Positions 15,910-25,260 of a stretch of 64,000 bases of DNA are shown here, piece by piece. Origin of the DNA: CAIJXB01 sp964439595 (lineage in GTDB: Bacteria; Chlamydiota; Chlamydiia; Chlamydiales; Rhabdochlamydiaceae); assembly GCA_964439595.1 (NCBI GenBank), contig CAYTOK010000002.1:86526-150525 (forward strand). The letters run 5' to 3'. Made by a program: the position numbers and the translations under genes. The notes under the pieces were generated by a model. It worked only from the letters and a program-made list of their open reading frames with translations. It made no database searches and was not told the origin of the DNA. Positions within the stretch are counted from its first letter, which is position 1. Each line of letters begins with the position of its first letter.

Positions 15910-16366
15910 TAGATTCGGGATCTTCCAAGATACCTCTTCTCCAACGGTTACGATCGCTATAAGGGTCTTCTTCCTCTTCTTCTTCCTCTTTTGTGTGTGT
16001 GTTTTCTTCCTGCTCTGAGGTCTCTTCTCCTGTCCCAGTATCCGTATCGAAAGACTCTGTTTCCATGTCCATGTCTAAATCTGTCATTCCTTCTTCGCCG
16101 ATATCAATATCGGGTAAACTGTGGGGTTCTTGGAAGGCTTGACGGCCATGAGGCGCTCTTTTGGGTAGAGAAAATTCTTCTAGTTCTCCACTTTCTTTTA
16201 AAAAACGAAGTCTGTTTTTTTCTTCTTCTATTCTTTCTTGGAGGGTTTTGATTTCGTCTTTATGTTTTTCTAAATCTTTTTTAGGAACAAGGCCTAATTT
16301 AAGCCAGTGGTCTAAATCATGGAGTTCACTTTCTAACTTTTTTAATCGTTCACTTTTGATATTCAT
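15899..16366 (-). CDS. Small acidic coiled-coil protein (chlamydial CT053-like by position)
   Basis: Encodes 155 residues. Residues 1-60 are charged and helical with a coiled-coil look (LKKLESELHDLDHWL...IKTLQERIEEEKNRLRFLKES). The second half is acidic and disordered-looking, with runs of Glu and Asp/Thr, ending RRGILEDPESNDW. Position between hemW and the divergent sucA matches the chlamydial CT053 family, whose function is unknown. Its 3' end overlaps hemW by 11 bases. The Glu run is encoded by a CTTCTT-rich stretch on the plus strand that creates spurious antisense frames. No enzymatic motif is visible. Confidence 0.8.
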   Translation of the reverse strand: MNIKSERLKKLESELHDLDHWLKLGLVPKKDLEKHKDEIKTLQERIEEEKNRLRFLKESGELEEFSLPKRAPHGRQAFQEPHSLPDIDIGEEGMTDLDMDMETESFDTDTGTGEETSEQEENTHTKEEEEEEEDPYSDRNRWRRGILEDPESNDW

Positions 16367-16631
16367 GCAGGACCTACGTTAATTGTTAAAAAAACAGCGG
16401 GGGTCTTATAGGGCCGCTGCTGATTAAGCATCTTGTTTTTGAGTGTTTACTTAAAAAGTTTTTTTTTGGCAATGCTCTTTTTAGCGAAAATATAAAAATA
16501 AATTTCCTTGAGAAAAGAGGGGAGATTATCTGGATGGATGTGATTATTCGCAATCATAAAAATTATTTCTTTTTAAAAGAATCTTTTTATGTTATAAGGC
16601 GAAATAGAGGTAAGTAATTATAGGATGTCAG

Positions 16632-19277
16632 ATGCGCGATGAGATTTTTTCCTACGCAAATTTAGGTAATGCTGCTTTATTAGAAGATCTTTATCAAAAA
16701 TATCTACAAGATCCTTCTTTAGTAGACTCTTCTTGGCGAGGTTTTTTTGCCGGGATGGAATTTGTTAAAGGATCTGATTTGCCAACAGGTGATGACGATG
16801 TTCGTATCTTTCGTCTTATAGAAGCGTATAGACGTTACGGACATAGGCGTGTTTCTTTAAATCCCTTAGAAGAAAGTAAAGAGGAGTCGCGGTTAGCTTT
16901 AGAGCAGTTTGGCTTGGCTTTAAGTGATTTAGATAACGTCGTTCCGACTTTTGGCATCTTGCCACAGGAGAGAGTTTCTCTTAAGACCTTAATTGAAGCA
17001 TTAGAAAAGCAGTTTTGCTCTTCTATCGGCTATGAGATGGGGGACCTATCTGAAAAAATAGAAAAGACGGTCTTTTCTAAAGAAGAGCGGCTAAAGATGC
17101 TAGAGGATCTTATGCAAGCAGAGCTATTTGAGTCGTTTATTCATACTAAATATCCCGGGCAAACAAGGTTTTCTTTAGAAGGTGGAGAAACGCTGATTCC
17201 TATTTTACGGTTTTTTATAGAAAAAGGAAGTAGCCTGGGGCTTGAAGAGATTGTAATAGGGATGCCCCATAGGGGAAGGTTAAATGTGCTCTCTAGCGTA
17301 CTTGGAAAGTCTTATAGTCAGATTTTTCAAGAATTTGAAGATAGCACCCTTGAAGAGAGATCAGGTGATGTAAAGTACCACAAAGGAGCTGAGGCTGAAT
17401 TAAAGACTTCTTCAGGTAAATCTATAAAGGTAAGTATATCTCCTAATCCAAGCCACTTAGAATCTATTGACCCTGTTGTAGAAGGACAGGTACGAGCAAA
17501 GCAAGATCTTATTAAAGAAGATCCTCTAGCTAAGAAAAAAATCGGAGCACTGTTAATCCATGGAGATGCTTCTTTAGCTGGGCAGGGTGTTGTTTATGAA
17601 ACACTACAAATGTCTAAGCTTTCTGGTTATGAGACGGGAGGGACCGTCCATATTGTAGTAAATAATCATATTGGATATACAACGCTACCTGAAGATTCTA
17701 GATCTACATTTTATTGTACGGATATAGCTAAAGCCTTTGGCTTTCCGGTATTTCATGTAAATGCAGAAAATGTAGAAGAATGCATCGCAGCAGCGCTACT
17801 TGCTTTGCAAATTAGACAATCTTTTCAAATAGATGTTTTTATTGACTTAGGATGTTATAGAAAATATGGGCATAACGAAGGAGATGAGCCTTCTTTTACG
17901 CAGCCTTTAGAGTATAGGAAAATCAAAACAAAGTCTCCCATTCGAGTTTTACTAGAAAAAAAGCTTTTAGAAGAGGGTATTTTAGACGAGGACTCTATAG
18001 CAAAAAAAGAAGAAGAGTTTAAGAAGAGTTTGCAAAAGGCTTTAACCGAGGTGATATCATCTGAAAAAGGGGAGCTTTTTTTAGAAAATAAAAAAAGACC
18101 TATAGAAGCAGCAGCTCCGGCACTTTCTTTGAACTTTCTTCAGTTTTTAGCAGAAAGACTTTGTTACATTCCCTCTGATATTACTATCCACCCTAAACTA
18201 AAAAAGCTTTTAGTTGAAAGAGGACAGATGTTACAAGACCCGGATGCGGCTAAAATAGATTGGGGTATGGGAGAGCTGCTAGCCTACGCTTCTTTACTTA
18301 CGGAGGGTAGGACTATCCGTATCTCTGGGCAAGATGTTTTAAGAGGGACATTTTCTCATAGGCACGCAGGATTAATAGACCAAAATAGCGGAGTTAAATA
18401 CATCCCTTTAAATCATCTGCAAGAAAAGCAGGCTCCTTGTTTTATCTGTAATTCACCCCTTTCTGAATTTGGCGTAATGGGATTTGATTTAGGATATAGT
18501 CATGAGTATCCTTCTTCTTTAGTTCTTTGGGAAGCGCAGTTTGGAGATTTTGTTAATGGGGCCCAGGTGATTATTGATCAATATCTAGCCTCTTCAGAGC
18601 AAAAGTGGAATCACCTCTGCAATTTAACACTGCTTCTTCCACATGGATATGAGGGTAAAGGCCCAGAGCATTCATCTGCTCGTATGGAGAGGTTTTTACA
18701 GCTGTGTGCCGAAGATAATTTAATTATAGCTAACTGTACGAGCCCTTCGCAATTTTTTCATCTTTTACGCAGGCAAGCTTATTTAACGATAAAAAGGCCT
18801 TTAGTAGTGTTTACCCCTAAATTGCTTTTAAGACACCCCTCCTGCGTTAGCTCTCCCCGAGAATTTATAGAGGGTTCTTTTTCTCCATGTTTAGATGATC
18901 CCACCGCTAACTTTGGAGCTAGAAGAGTAGTTCTATGCTCCGGTAAAGTTTTTTATGATCTTATAGAGGAAAGAGCCTCTAGAAAAAACACCTCTATAGC
19001 TATTATCCGCTTAGAGCAGCTATATCCGTTTCCAGAAGAAAAACTTCTTAGTATTTTAAAACAGTATGCTGTAGCAAACGATATTGTATGGGTACAAGAA
19101 GAGTCTAAAAATATGGGAGCGTGGAGCTATATTAAAGGTCTTTGGCAAGAGGGTTTTTTTATGGGTAAGACTTTGGAATACATAGGGAGGGAAGAAAGTG
19201 CATCGCCTGCAACTGGTTCCTATAAGCGTCATAAAAAAGAGTATGTAAAATTTATAGAAAAGGTGTTTGCTGAGTAA
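16632..19277 (+). CDS. sucA: 2-oxoglutarate dehydrogenase E1 component
   Basis: E1 is the thiamine-diphosphate enzyme that decarboxylates 2-oxoglutarate in the TCA cycle and passes the succinyl group to E2. Encodes 881 residues. Visible features: the N-terminal LEDLYQKYLQDPSLVDSSWR peptide that binds the complex, EEIVIGMPHRGRLNVLSSVL, KYHKGAE, SPNPSHLESIDPVVEGQVRA, IHGDASLAGQGVVYETLQMS, GYTTLPEDSRST, CYRKYGHNEGDEPSFTQPL, and the C-terminal QEESKNMGAW. The start at 16632 follows TAGGA at about seven bases. It is immediately upstream of sucB in an evident operon. Chlamydiae run a partial TCA cycle in which this step is retained. Confidence 0.97.
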   Translation: MRDEIFSYANLGNAALLEDLYQKYLQDPSLVDSSWRGFFAGMEFVKGSDLPTGDDDVRIFRLIEAYRRYGHRRVSLNPLEESKEESRLALEQFGLALSDLDNVVPTFGILPQERVSLKTLIEALEKQFCSSIGYEMGDLSEKIEKTVFSKEERLKMLEDLMQAELFESFIHTKYPGQTRFSLEGGETLIPILRFFIEKGSSLGLEEIVIGMPHRGRLNVLSSVLGKSYSQIFQEFEDSTLEERSGDVKYHKGAEAELKTSSGKSIKVSISPNPSHLESIDPVVEGQVRAKQDLIKEDPLAKKKIGALLIHGDASLAGQGVVYETLQMSKLSGYETGGTVHIVVNNHIGYTTLPEDSRSTFYCTDIAKAFGFPVFHVNAENVEECIAAALLALQIRQSFQIDVFIDLGCYRKYGHNEGDEPSFTQPLEYRKIKTKSPIRVLLEKKLLEEGILDEDSIAKKEEEFKKSLQKALTEVISSEKGELFLENKKRPIEAAAPALSLNFLQFLAERLCYIPSDITIHPKLKKLLVERGQMLQDPDAAKIDWGMGELLAYASLLTEGRTIRISGQDVLRGTFSHRHAGLIDQNSGVKYIPLNHLQEKQAPCFICNSPLSEFGVMGFDLGYSHEYPSSLVLWEAQFGDFVNGAQVIIDQYLASSEQKWNHLCNLTLLLPHGYEGKGPEHSSARMERFLQLCAEDNLIIANCTSPSQFFHLLRRQAYLTIKRPLVVFTPKLLLRHPSCVSSPREFIEGSFSPCLDDPTANFGARRVVLCSGKVFYDLIEERASRKNTSIAIIRLEQLYPFPEEKLLSILKQYAVANDIVWVQEESKNMGAWSYIKGLWQEGFFMGKTLEYIGREESASPATGSYKRHKKEYVKFIEKVFAE

Positions 19278-19290
19278 AGGAGGGACTTAC

Positions 19291-20397
19291 GTGGAAGTGG
19301 AAATTAAAGTACCTGTAATGGGGGAGTCAGTTTTAGAGGCAGTTATTGGCACATTTTTGGTGCCTTCTGGGACTTACGTAGCTTCAGGTGCTGAAGTACT
19401 AGAGCTCGAGACTGATAAAGTAAATCAAGTCCTATATGCTCCTGAGTCAGGAATTGTTACTTTTAATGTTTCTATAGGAGATACGGTGAAAGTAGGGGAG
19501 AAAATAGGATTTATAGAGACTTCTAGTAAAGAGCCTATAAAAGAAACTCCAGTACCTAAAGAAATAAAGATTGTAGAGCAACCAAAACCCATTTCGCAAG
19601 CAGAGGGCGTTCGTAAGAACATAGATTCTTTTCTTTCTTCTTTTACTCCAGTGAAAGAAGAGGTCCCTAAGGTTGTAATACAGAATAATCTTTCTTTAGA
19701 AAATAGCACTAGAAAGAAAATGTCAACAATTAGAAAAACCATCGCCGCAAAACTGGTTGAAGTAAAAAATAAAACGGCGATGCTAACGACGTTTAATGAA
19801 ATCGATATGAGCGCTGTCATGGCTATTCGCTCCAAGGAAAAAGAAAGCTTTGAAAAGCAGTATGGCGTTAAATTGGGATTTATGTCGTTTTTTGTAAAGG
19901 CTGCAGTGCAGGCTTTAAAAGCTTACCCTATCATTAATTCTTATATTGAAGGAGATGAAATAGTCACCCTCACTAGATATGATATTGGAGTAGCTGTTTC
20001 TACAGAAAAAGGACTTCTTGTCCCTGTAATTAAAGACGCTTTACCTAAATCTTTTGGAGATATTGAAAAAGAGATTGCAGCACAAGCTAAAAAGGCTAGA
20101 GAAGGATCAATTGCTATTGATGACCTTAAAGGAGGGAGTTTTACCATCACTAATGGAGGCGTATTTGGCTCTTTACTGTCGACTCCTATTTTAAACCCGC
20201 CACAAAGCGCCATCTTAGGGATGCACTCGATTGTTAAACGCCCTATTGCTGTAGGAGATCAGGTAGTTATTCGTCCTATGATGTATGTAGCCCTTAGTTA
20301 TGATCATAGGATCATTGATGGAAAAGAAGCTGTTCTTTTCCTTATGCATATGAAAGAGAGCTTAGAAGATCCTGCAAGAATACTTTTAGATTTATAG
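19291..20397 (+). CDS. sucB: 2-oxoglutarate dehydrogenase E2 (dihydrolipoyl succinyltransferase)
   Basis: E2 forms the core of the complex and transfers succinyl groups to CoA. Encodes 368 residues: a lipoyl domain with the attachment site ETDKVN (Lys near residue 43), a Pro/Lys/Glu-rich linker, a short E3-binding segment that is poorly conserved here, and the catalytic acyltransferase domain with the active-site SYDHRIIDGKEAV near the C-terminus. AAAGGAGG (19276-19283) sits seven bases before a GTG at 19291 (MEVEIKVPVMGES), so that GTG is the start. An in-frame TTG at 19267, inside the sucA end, is less likely. lpdA follows after seven bases. Confidence 0.96.
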   Translation: MEVEIKVPVMGESVLEAVIGTFLVPSGTYVASGAEVLELETDKVNQVLYAPESGIVTFNVSIGDTVKVGEKIGFIETSSKEPIKETPVPKEIKIVEQPKPISQAEGVRKNIDSFLSSFTPVKEEVPKVVIQNNLSLENSTRKKMSTIRKTIAAKLVEVKNKTAMLTTFNEIDMSAVMAIRSKEKESFEKQYGVKLGFMSFFVKAAVQALKAYPIINSYIEGDEIVTLTRYDIGVAVSTEKGLLVPVIKDALPKSFGDIEKEIAAQAKKAREGSIAIDDLKGGSFTITNGGVFGSLLSTPILNPPQSAILGMHSIVKRPIAVGDQVVIRPMMYVALSYDHRIIDGKEAVLFLMHMKESLEDPARILLDL

Positions 20398-20404
20398 GAG
20401 ATTT

Positions 20405-21793
20405 ATGGAAGAAGTTTTTGATGTTGCTGTTATAGGGAGTGGCCCTGGAGGCTACGTAGCTGCTATCCGCTTAAGTCAGCTTGGCATGAAAACGGCTTGC
20501 ATAGAAGAAAAAGAGGTGGGAGGCACCTGCTTGCAGGTGGGGTGCATCCCCTCTAAAACACTACTTTATAGCTCAGAGCTTATTTGGAAGATAAACCAAG
20601 AGGGCGAGCATTTAGGGATAGAAGGCTCTATTTCAGGGAACTGGAAACGTATGCAAGAGAGGAAAAAAGAGGTTATTGGAGAGTTAGAACATGGAGTTTT
20701 AGGTCTTTTCAAAAAAAATAAAGTCACTTTAATACGAGGCTCAGCAGCTTTTACTTCACCTCACACACTTGCTATTTCTGGGAAAGAAGAAAAAACAATC
20801 AGAGCAACCCATTTTATTATAGCGACAGGCTCTACGCCAGTAGCTTTACCTTTTTTGCCTTTTGACGAAAAGAAGGTAGTTTCTTCGACGGGAGCTCTTA
20901 GCCTGGAATCAATTCCTAACCGCCTTATAGTAGTTGGCGCCGGAGTTATTGGCGTTGAGCTTGGCTCTGTTTTTAAACGCCTTGGCTCAGATGTTCACTT
21001 TGTAGAGTTTATGGATGCCATTTGCCCTGCCGTGGAGCCTTCACTAGCTAAAGCCTTGCATGAGTCTTTAGTAAAGCAAGGGATGCGCTTTTCTCTTTCT
21101 ACAAAGGTTAAAGAAGGATTTGTGAACCAAGAGGTGCATCTTACTACTGAAAGTAAAGAGGGTGTCGAAGAAAAGCTTACTGCTGATGTTGTTTTAGTAT
21201 CTATTGGAAGGAAGCCCTTATTAGAAAAGCTTCAATTAGAAAAAGCTGGTGTAGTGATTGACTCCAAGGGTTTTATTTCTGTAGATAATAACTTCAGAAC
21301 AAGTCAGCCTCATATTTTGGCTATAGGAGATGTCATTGATGGACCTATGTTAGCGCATAAGGCTTCCGAAGAAGGGATTGCTGTTGCAGAGTTCCTAGCT
21401 TCTTTAAACCCCTCTTTGCAGTATATAACAATTCCTAGCATCATTTACACCTATCCTGAAGTTGCTAGTGTAGGGCTTTTTGAAGCTGAAGCAATAAAAC
21501 TTGGGTTTAACTTTCATGTGGGAACCTATGCTTTTAAAAGTAATCCTAGAGCTAAATGTTCCTATGAAGAAGACGGCTTTATTAAAGTTCTTATAGATAA
21601 AAAAACGGATAGATTTTTAGGGATACATATTATAGGACCTCATGCTTCTGAGCTAATAGCAGAGCCAGCCCTTGCCCTAGGGCTTGGAATAAAGTCCATA
21701 GATGCCGGAGAAATGTGCATGGCACACCCGACTCTTAGCGAAGCATTTAAAGAAGCGGTTCTTTCCGTGCATAAAAAGGCTATTCATAAGTGA
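20405..21793 (+). CDS. lpdA: Dihydrolipoamide dehydrogenase (E3)
   Basis: A FAD enzyme that reoxidises dihydrolipoamide of E2 and reduces NAD. Encodes 462 residues. The FAD site is AVIGSGPGGYVAAIR (about residues 8-22), the redox-active disulfide GGTCLQVGCIPSKTLL, the NAD site VVGAGVIGVELGSVF, the second FAD contact ILAIGDVIDGPMLAHKA, and the C-terminal active-site His-Glu in MAHPTLSEAFKEA. An AGGAG ribosome site lies seven bases before the ATG. As third gene after sucA and sucB it makes a complete three-enzyme operon; it may also serve a pyruvate dehydrogenase encoded elsewhere. Confidence 0.97.
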   Translation: MEEVFDVAVIGSGPGGYVAAIRLSQLGMKTACIEEKEVGGTCLQVGCIPSKTLLYSSELIWKINQEGEHLGIEGSISGNWKRMQERKKEVIGELEHGVLGLFKKNKVTLIRGSAAFTSPHTLAISGKEEKTIRATHFIIATGSTPVALPFLPFDEKKVVSSTGALSLESIPNRLIVVGAGVIGVELGSVFKRLGSDVHFVEFMDAICPAVEPSLAKALHESLVKQGMRFSLSTKVKEGFVNQEVHLTTESKEGVEEKLTADVVLVSIGRKPLLEKLQLEKAGVVIDSKGFISVDNNFRTSQPHILAIGDVIDGPMLAHKASEEGIAVAEFLASLNPSLQYITIPSIIYTYPEVASVGLFEAEAIKLGFNFHVGTYAFKSNPRAKCSYEEDGFIKVLIDKKTDRFLGIHIIGPHASELIAEPALALGLGIKSIDAGEMCMAHPTLSEAFKEAVLSVHKKAIHK

Positions 21794-21866
21794 ACCTTTT
21801 TTTATTTTGAAAAGCAATACCTAAAGCAAAGAGACTTTGCTAAGTTGTTTTTGATGCTAATAAATA

Positions 21867-22172
21867 TTAGGCTTCTTTTACTAGCTCTTTATAAAGTAAC
21901 CCTGCAGAGTTTTGAATAGTTGACAGGCTAAAGGGGTCGTTTCTACAAAGAGTTTTAATTTTATGAATAGACTGTCTTAGCTCTTCAGGTAAGGTGGTAA
22001 GGTCAAGTTCCATAGACGCGAAGTACTTAAGGTTTTCTAGGCTTTCAGCGCTCCCTGAGTTACTAGCTTCTAGAATATTTAAAGCCCAAATTATAATAGC
22101 TTGGTTTGGGGAGGGGGGGAATGTAGGAGATAGAATTCCTGTATCTTGTCTAGCTCTTTCTGATGGTATCAT
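21867..22172 (-). CDS. Small unknown protein coupled to the kinase-like gene
   Basis: Encodes 101 residues that I do not recognise. It is mostly helical in character with an internal SLENLKYFASMELDLTTLPEEL and an SLSTIQNSAGLLYKELVKEA end, and has no membrane segment or signal peptide. Its ATG overlaps the stop codon of the preceding gene (ATGA at 22169-22172), so it is translationally coupled to the actin-fragmin-kinase-like protein. It may be a partner or chaperone of that protein, as small genes beside chlamydial effectors sometimes are; this is inference from position only. Confidence 0.65.
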   Translation of the reverse strand: MIPSERARQDTGILSPTFPPSPNQAIIIWALNILEASNSGSAESLENLKYFASMELDLTTLPEELRQSIHKIKTLCRNDPFSLSTIQNSAGLLYKELVKEA

Positions 22173-23611
22173 GGAATGTCCCTATGGTTTTGTAAGATTT
22201 TAATGCGCTCTAATACGGCATCACATAGGTTTGCGCTGTCGTATTTTTCTGTAATTGCACCTATTTTTCTTGTAAATTCTTCACTATCTACTTTTGTTAA
22301 AATACGCATTTTTGCTGCGTGCAATCCTAAGGCGAGAGATTGTCTCGTTTCTGGTGTATTTATGTCATCTAGAAAAGGTTTAAATTTTTCCTGTTCAATT
22401 TCCCTTTCGTCTTCACTTAGCTCTTTGCTCTCAAAATAAGGAGAGAATTCGTCTGTTATGGCAAGGGAAAGAGAGGAAATTATGGTGTCTATAGCTAATT
22501 CAGCCCAGTCGGGTGAACCTAGTACGGAATCTACAAAGTCGTTATATTGGGGGTAGTCTGATCCGCAGGTGCTATTGCGAACGTAGGCTTCATTGTCGAT
22601 TGCATAGACAGTAAGTGATCCTGTTTCGCTACTTGGGTAGTCTATTAGTAAATTCCCTATATTAGCGGGGGTAAATGAGTCGAAGGTTGCTCTTGCAGGA
22701 TCTCCTCTTCGTGGGTAAGAAACAGCAAATAAACGATCTGTATTTCCAAGGAGCAAGTCACCTAAGAAAATTTCTCCTAGTGTAGCATATATTTTCTCTT
22801 TGCTAACGGGGTCTTTTGCTAGCTCTATCCATTTATTGGCTGCAAAATCTCCTAAATTTGCTCCAGGAGCCAGTTGAGAGATCATTATATCGGTTGCATT
22901 TAGTTCTTTTTTAGTGTGGATTTCTCGGATAAAATGTAGATTGCCCTGAATAACAGATTGAAATCCAGTTAGGCTTTTAGGAGGAAAAGATCCGCCTAAA
23001 ATGGTATTTGTTGCAAAGTTGATTATGGAAGCTTCAGGGACCTGGGTATCTGTAAAAATCAGTTTTAAAACATCTCCCGAGGCTACTTCTGAATTAGATG
23101 TCCACTTTAGGACGCAGTCTTCAGCCCAAGCTTTTTCTTCCTTATTTTTAGCTCGGACACTGTGTAGAAGTAAAACGCCATCATTACCGACAAAAGACTC
23201 CTGTATGGAAGAAAATTGTGCTGAAAAAAAGTCTTTGGCAAGCAGGGCTGTTTTTTCATCGAGTGCTTCTGGGCCTTCGGATAGTCTTTTTTCACAAACC
23301 CTGGATAGGTTACTAGGAAGCTGCTCTAAGAATAGACTTGCTGGAATGCGCTCTTCATAAAGATGGGAAACAAGAGAGGCTATTTCCGCCTGTTTTAGCG
23401 CTGCATTTTCTCTACTTGAGTAGGACCAAATAAAACGAGAAGCCTTATCTGGATTGAATCGGAGCGCGTGAAATTCCTTAGCTTCTTTTCGATAAATTGT
23501 AAGTGGTAAGAATTGATGAAGGGCTGCCATCCTAGATGTTTTAGAAGACCAGTTAGCGAGATCTTCTGGTTCTTTAAGCCATGCAGGGGATTTTATTGTT
23601 GTTTCTATCAT
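22169..23611 (-). CDS. Actin-fragmin-kinase-like protein (putative effector kinase)
   Basis: Encodes 480 residues. A C-terminal kinase-like region resembles the actin-fragmin kinase catalytic domain, a eukaryotic family with a PI-kinase-like fold. MISQLAPGANLGDF (about 243-256) is at the hinge, LGEIFLGDLLLGNTDRLF (about 278-295) is the catalytic loop with the NxDR signature, ANIGNLLID (about 316-324) is the following strand, and VYAIDNEAY (335-343) carries the metal-binding Asp. CVLKW (about 166-170) is a candidate nucleotide Lys. An in-frame TTG at 23632 exists, but AGAGG precedes the ATG at 23611, which is chosen. No signal peptide is visible. Families of this type in intracellular bacteria are usually secreted effectors; the substrate is unknown. 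Confidence 0.68.
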   Translation of the reverse strand: MIETTIKSPAWLKEPEDLANWSSKTSRMAALHQFLPLTIYRKEAKEFHALRFNPDKASRFIWSYSSRENAALKQAEIASLVSHLYEERIPASLFLEQLPSNLSRVCEKRLSEGPEALDEKTALLAKDFFSAQFSSIQESFVGNDGVLLLHSVRAKNKEEKAWAEDCVLKWTSNSEVASGDVLKLIFTDTQVPEASIINFATNTILGGSFPPKSLTGFQSVIQGNLHFIREIHTKKELNATDIMISQLAPGANLGDFAANKWIELAKDPVSKEKIYATLGEIFLGDLLLGNTDRLFAVSYPRRGDPARATFDSFTPANIGNLLIDYPSSETGSLTVYAIDNEAYVRNSTCGSDYPQYNDFVDSVLGSPDWAELAIDTIISSLSLAITDEFSPYFESKELSEDEREIEQEKFKPFLDDINTPETRQSLALGLHAAKMRILTKVDSEEFTRKIGAITEKYDSANLCDAVLERIKILQNHRDIP

Positions 23612-23800
23612 AGCACCTCTTTTTATAAACAATTATACAATTAATTGATTATTATTACAATTAATATAAATAAAAAATATTTACATTAATTTATTAAGGT
23701 GCTTACCTTGTTTTGGCTTTAGTACTTAGGAAAGAGGCTATCTGGGCACTTTTACTTACAGGCCCTAGACTACAGGTAAGAGATTGGTAAGAAGGAGTGA

Positions 23801-24142
23801 TTATTTAAATATAAAATATACAGCGCCAGCAAGACAAAGGCCAGCCCATAAGTAGTTTAGTGTTATGGGATGCTTCATGAAGAAGAAGGCAAAAGGAACA
23901 AATACAGCAAGAGTGATCACTTCTTGTATGATTTTTAGCTGCACAAGAGAGTAAGTGTTGCTGTAAAATCCTAGGCGGTTAGCTGGAACTTGTAGGCAAT
24001 ATTCAAAAAAAGCAATTCCCCAGCTGATGAGTATCGCAACCCAAAGAGGTTTGGATCCTAAATCCCGTAAGTGTCCATACCAGGCAAAGGTCATGGCTAT
24101 ATTAGAAAAGATAAGAAGTATAAGAGGGGAGACGTAGTTCAT
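23801..24142 (-). CDS. DUF486 / DMT-like small membrane protein
   Basis: Encodes 113 residues with four hydrophobic helices (near 6-20, 32-46, 66-86 and 93-112). The pattern NIAMTFAWYGHLRD...AILISWGIAFFEYCLQVPANRLG...SLVQLKIIQEVITLAVFVPFAFFFM is characteristic of the DUF486 family, related to small drug/metabolite transporter halves. Transported substrate is unknown. Its start codon overlaps the preceding gene's stop by one base (TAATG), so it is the third gene of the PP2C-NifS operon. The 23633-23800 gap after it holds no recognisable gene. Confidence 0.9.
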   Translation of the reverse strand: MNYVSPLILLIFSNIAMTFAWYGHLRDLGSKPLWVAILISWGIAFFEYCLQVPANRLGFYSNTYSLVQLKIIQEVITLAVFVPFAFFFMKHPITLNYLWAGLCLAGAVYFIFK

Positions 24143-25260
24143 TATTTTTTTAGATTAGGGATTAATTTGGTTAGTATAGCGAGTGTATAGTCGATTTCTT
24201 CTTTAGTGGTAAACCTACTTAAGCTAAATCGAATAGAAGATTTCACACGGTTAGCTGGTAAGCCCATTTGTGTTAAAATACGGGAAGGCTCTAAAGCTCC
24301 TGAGCTACAAGCTGATCCATGACTTGCCAAGATTCCGTGTAGATCTAGTTGTATGAGGAGTGTTTCTCCATCGATCCCGATGAAGGCTAAATTAGAAACA
24401 TTAGAAACCCTTTCTACAGAGCCGCCGTTAATTTCTATAAAAGGAAAGGTGTCTATAAGGTTTTTTTCGAAGTAGTTTTTCAGCTCTTTTATCGAAGGGG
24501 AGATTTCTTTGATAAGCTCTATAGCTTTAGCAAGTCCAATGATACCAGGTAGGTTTTCTGTACCAGACCTAAATCCATATTCTTGCCCTCCTCCAAGCAA
24601 GAGAGGGCGTATTTTTGTGGAAGATCGCAGGAAAATAAAGCCGACACCTTTGGGTCCATGGAATTTATGGGCGGAAAAAGCCATAGCTGTAACGCCTAAA
24701 GGGATTTCTAGCTGCTCTTTTCCTAAAAGAGCGACTCCATCAATAAAAAGGGGGATTTGGTATTTTAAGGCTATTTGGCTAAGTCCTTCTAGATCTTGTT
24801 TTACTCCGGTTTCGCCATTTACTGAACTAAATGCAAGAAGCTTAGTATGCGGGGTGATAGCATTTATAACAGCATCTAAGGGGACCTTTCCAGAGTGACC
24901 TACTTGTAAAAATGTTACGTCGACTCCTTTGCTTTGTAAGTCTAGTAAGGGCTTTTCTAAGGAGGCATGCTCTATGTTGGAAGAGATAACATGACAAGGG
25001 CCTGGGGATCTAAAAAATCCTTGAATAAGAAGGTTTAACCCTTCGGTTCCTGAAGAGGTGAAAATAATTTCTTTTGGTTTAACTTTGCAGTAGGATGCAA
25101 TAATTTCACGGGCTTGCATAAGCCTGCTTTTTGCTTCCCTACCTAGAAAATGTTGCGAAGAGGGGTTAGAAGGAGGAGCTTCAAGCTCATTTAGCATAGC
25201 AGATATGACAAGGGGATCTATCTTTGTGGTAGCGTTACTATCTAGATAAATTTTTTGCAT
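24142..25260 (-). CDS. Cysteine desulfurase, NifS/IscS-like
   Basis: A PLP enzyme that moves sulfur from cysteine to Fe-S clusters or thiolated RNAs. Encodes 372 residues. Evidence: YLDSNATTKIDP at the N-terminus, FTSSGTEGLNL (cofactor phosphate), SAHKFHGPKGVGF with the PLP lysine, GGGQEYGFRSGTEN, and the mobile active-site loop GSACSSGALEPS with the catalytic cysteine. It overlaps the PP2C gene upstream by 23 bases and the DUF486 gene downstream by one, so it is the middle gene of a tight operon. Pairing with PP2C matches the chlamydial CT258-CT259 order as I recall it. Which cluster pathway it serves cannot be told here. Confidence 0.93.
   Translation of the reverse strand: MQKIYLDSNATTKIDPLVISAMLNELEAPPSNPSSQHFLGREAKSRLMQAREIIASYCKVKPKEIIFTSSGTEGLNLLIQGFFRSPGPCHVISSNIEHASLEKPLLDLQSKGVDVTFLQVGHSGKVPLDAVINAITPHTKLLAFSSVNGETGVKQDLEGLSQIALKYQIPLFIDGVALLGKEQLEIPLGVTAMAFSAHKFHGPKGVGFIFLRSSTKIRPLLLGGGQEYGFRSGTENLPGIIGLAKAIELIKEISPSIKELKNYFEKNLIDTFPFIEINGGSVERVSNVSNLAFIGIDGETLLIQLDLHGILASHGSACSSGALEPSRILTQMGLPANRVKSSIRFSLSRFTTKEEIDYTLAILTKLIPNLKK

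Noticed and set aside
15991..16382. Two overlapping plus-strand frames of 73-86 codons rich in Phe/Leu/Ser
   Set aside because: They are antisense to the Glu-rich coding stretch of the CT053-like gene and arise from CTTCTT repeats.
19267..19290. TTG at 19267 as the sucB start
   Set aside because: AAAGGAGG lies inside that extension and is correctly spaced to the GTG at 19291, which starts exactly at the conserved lipoyl domain.
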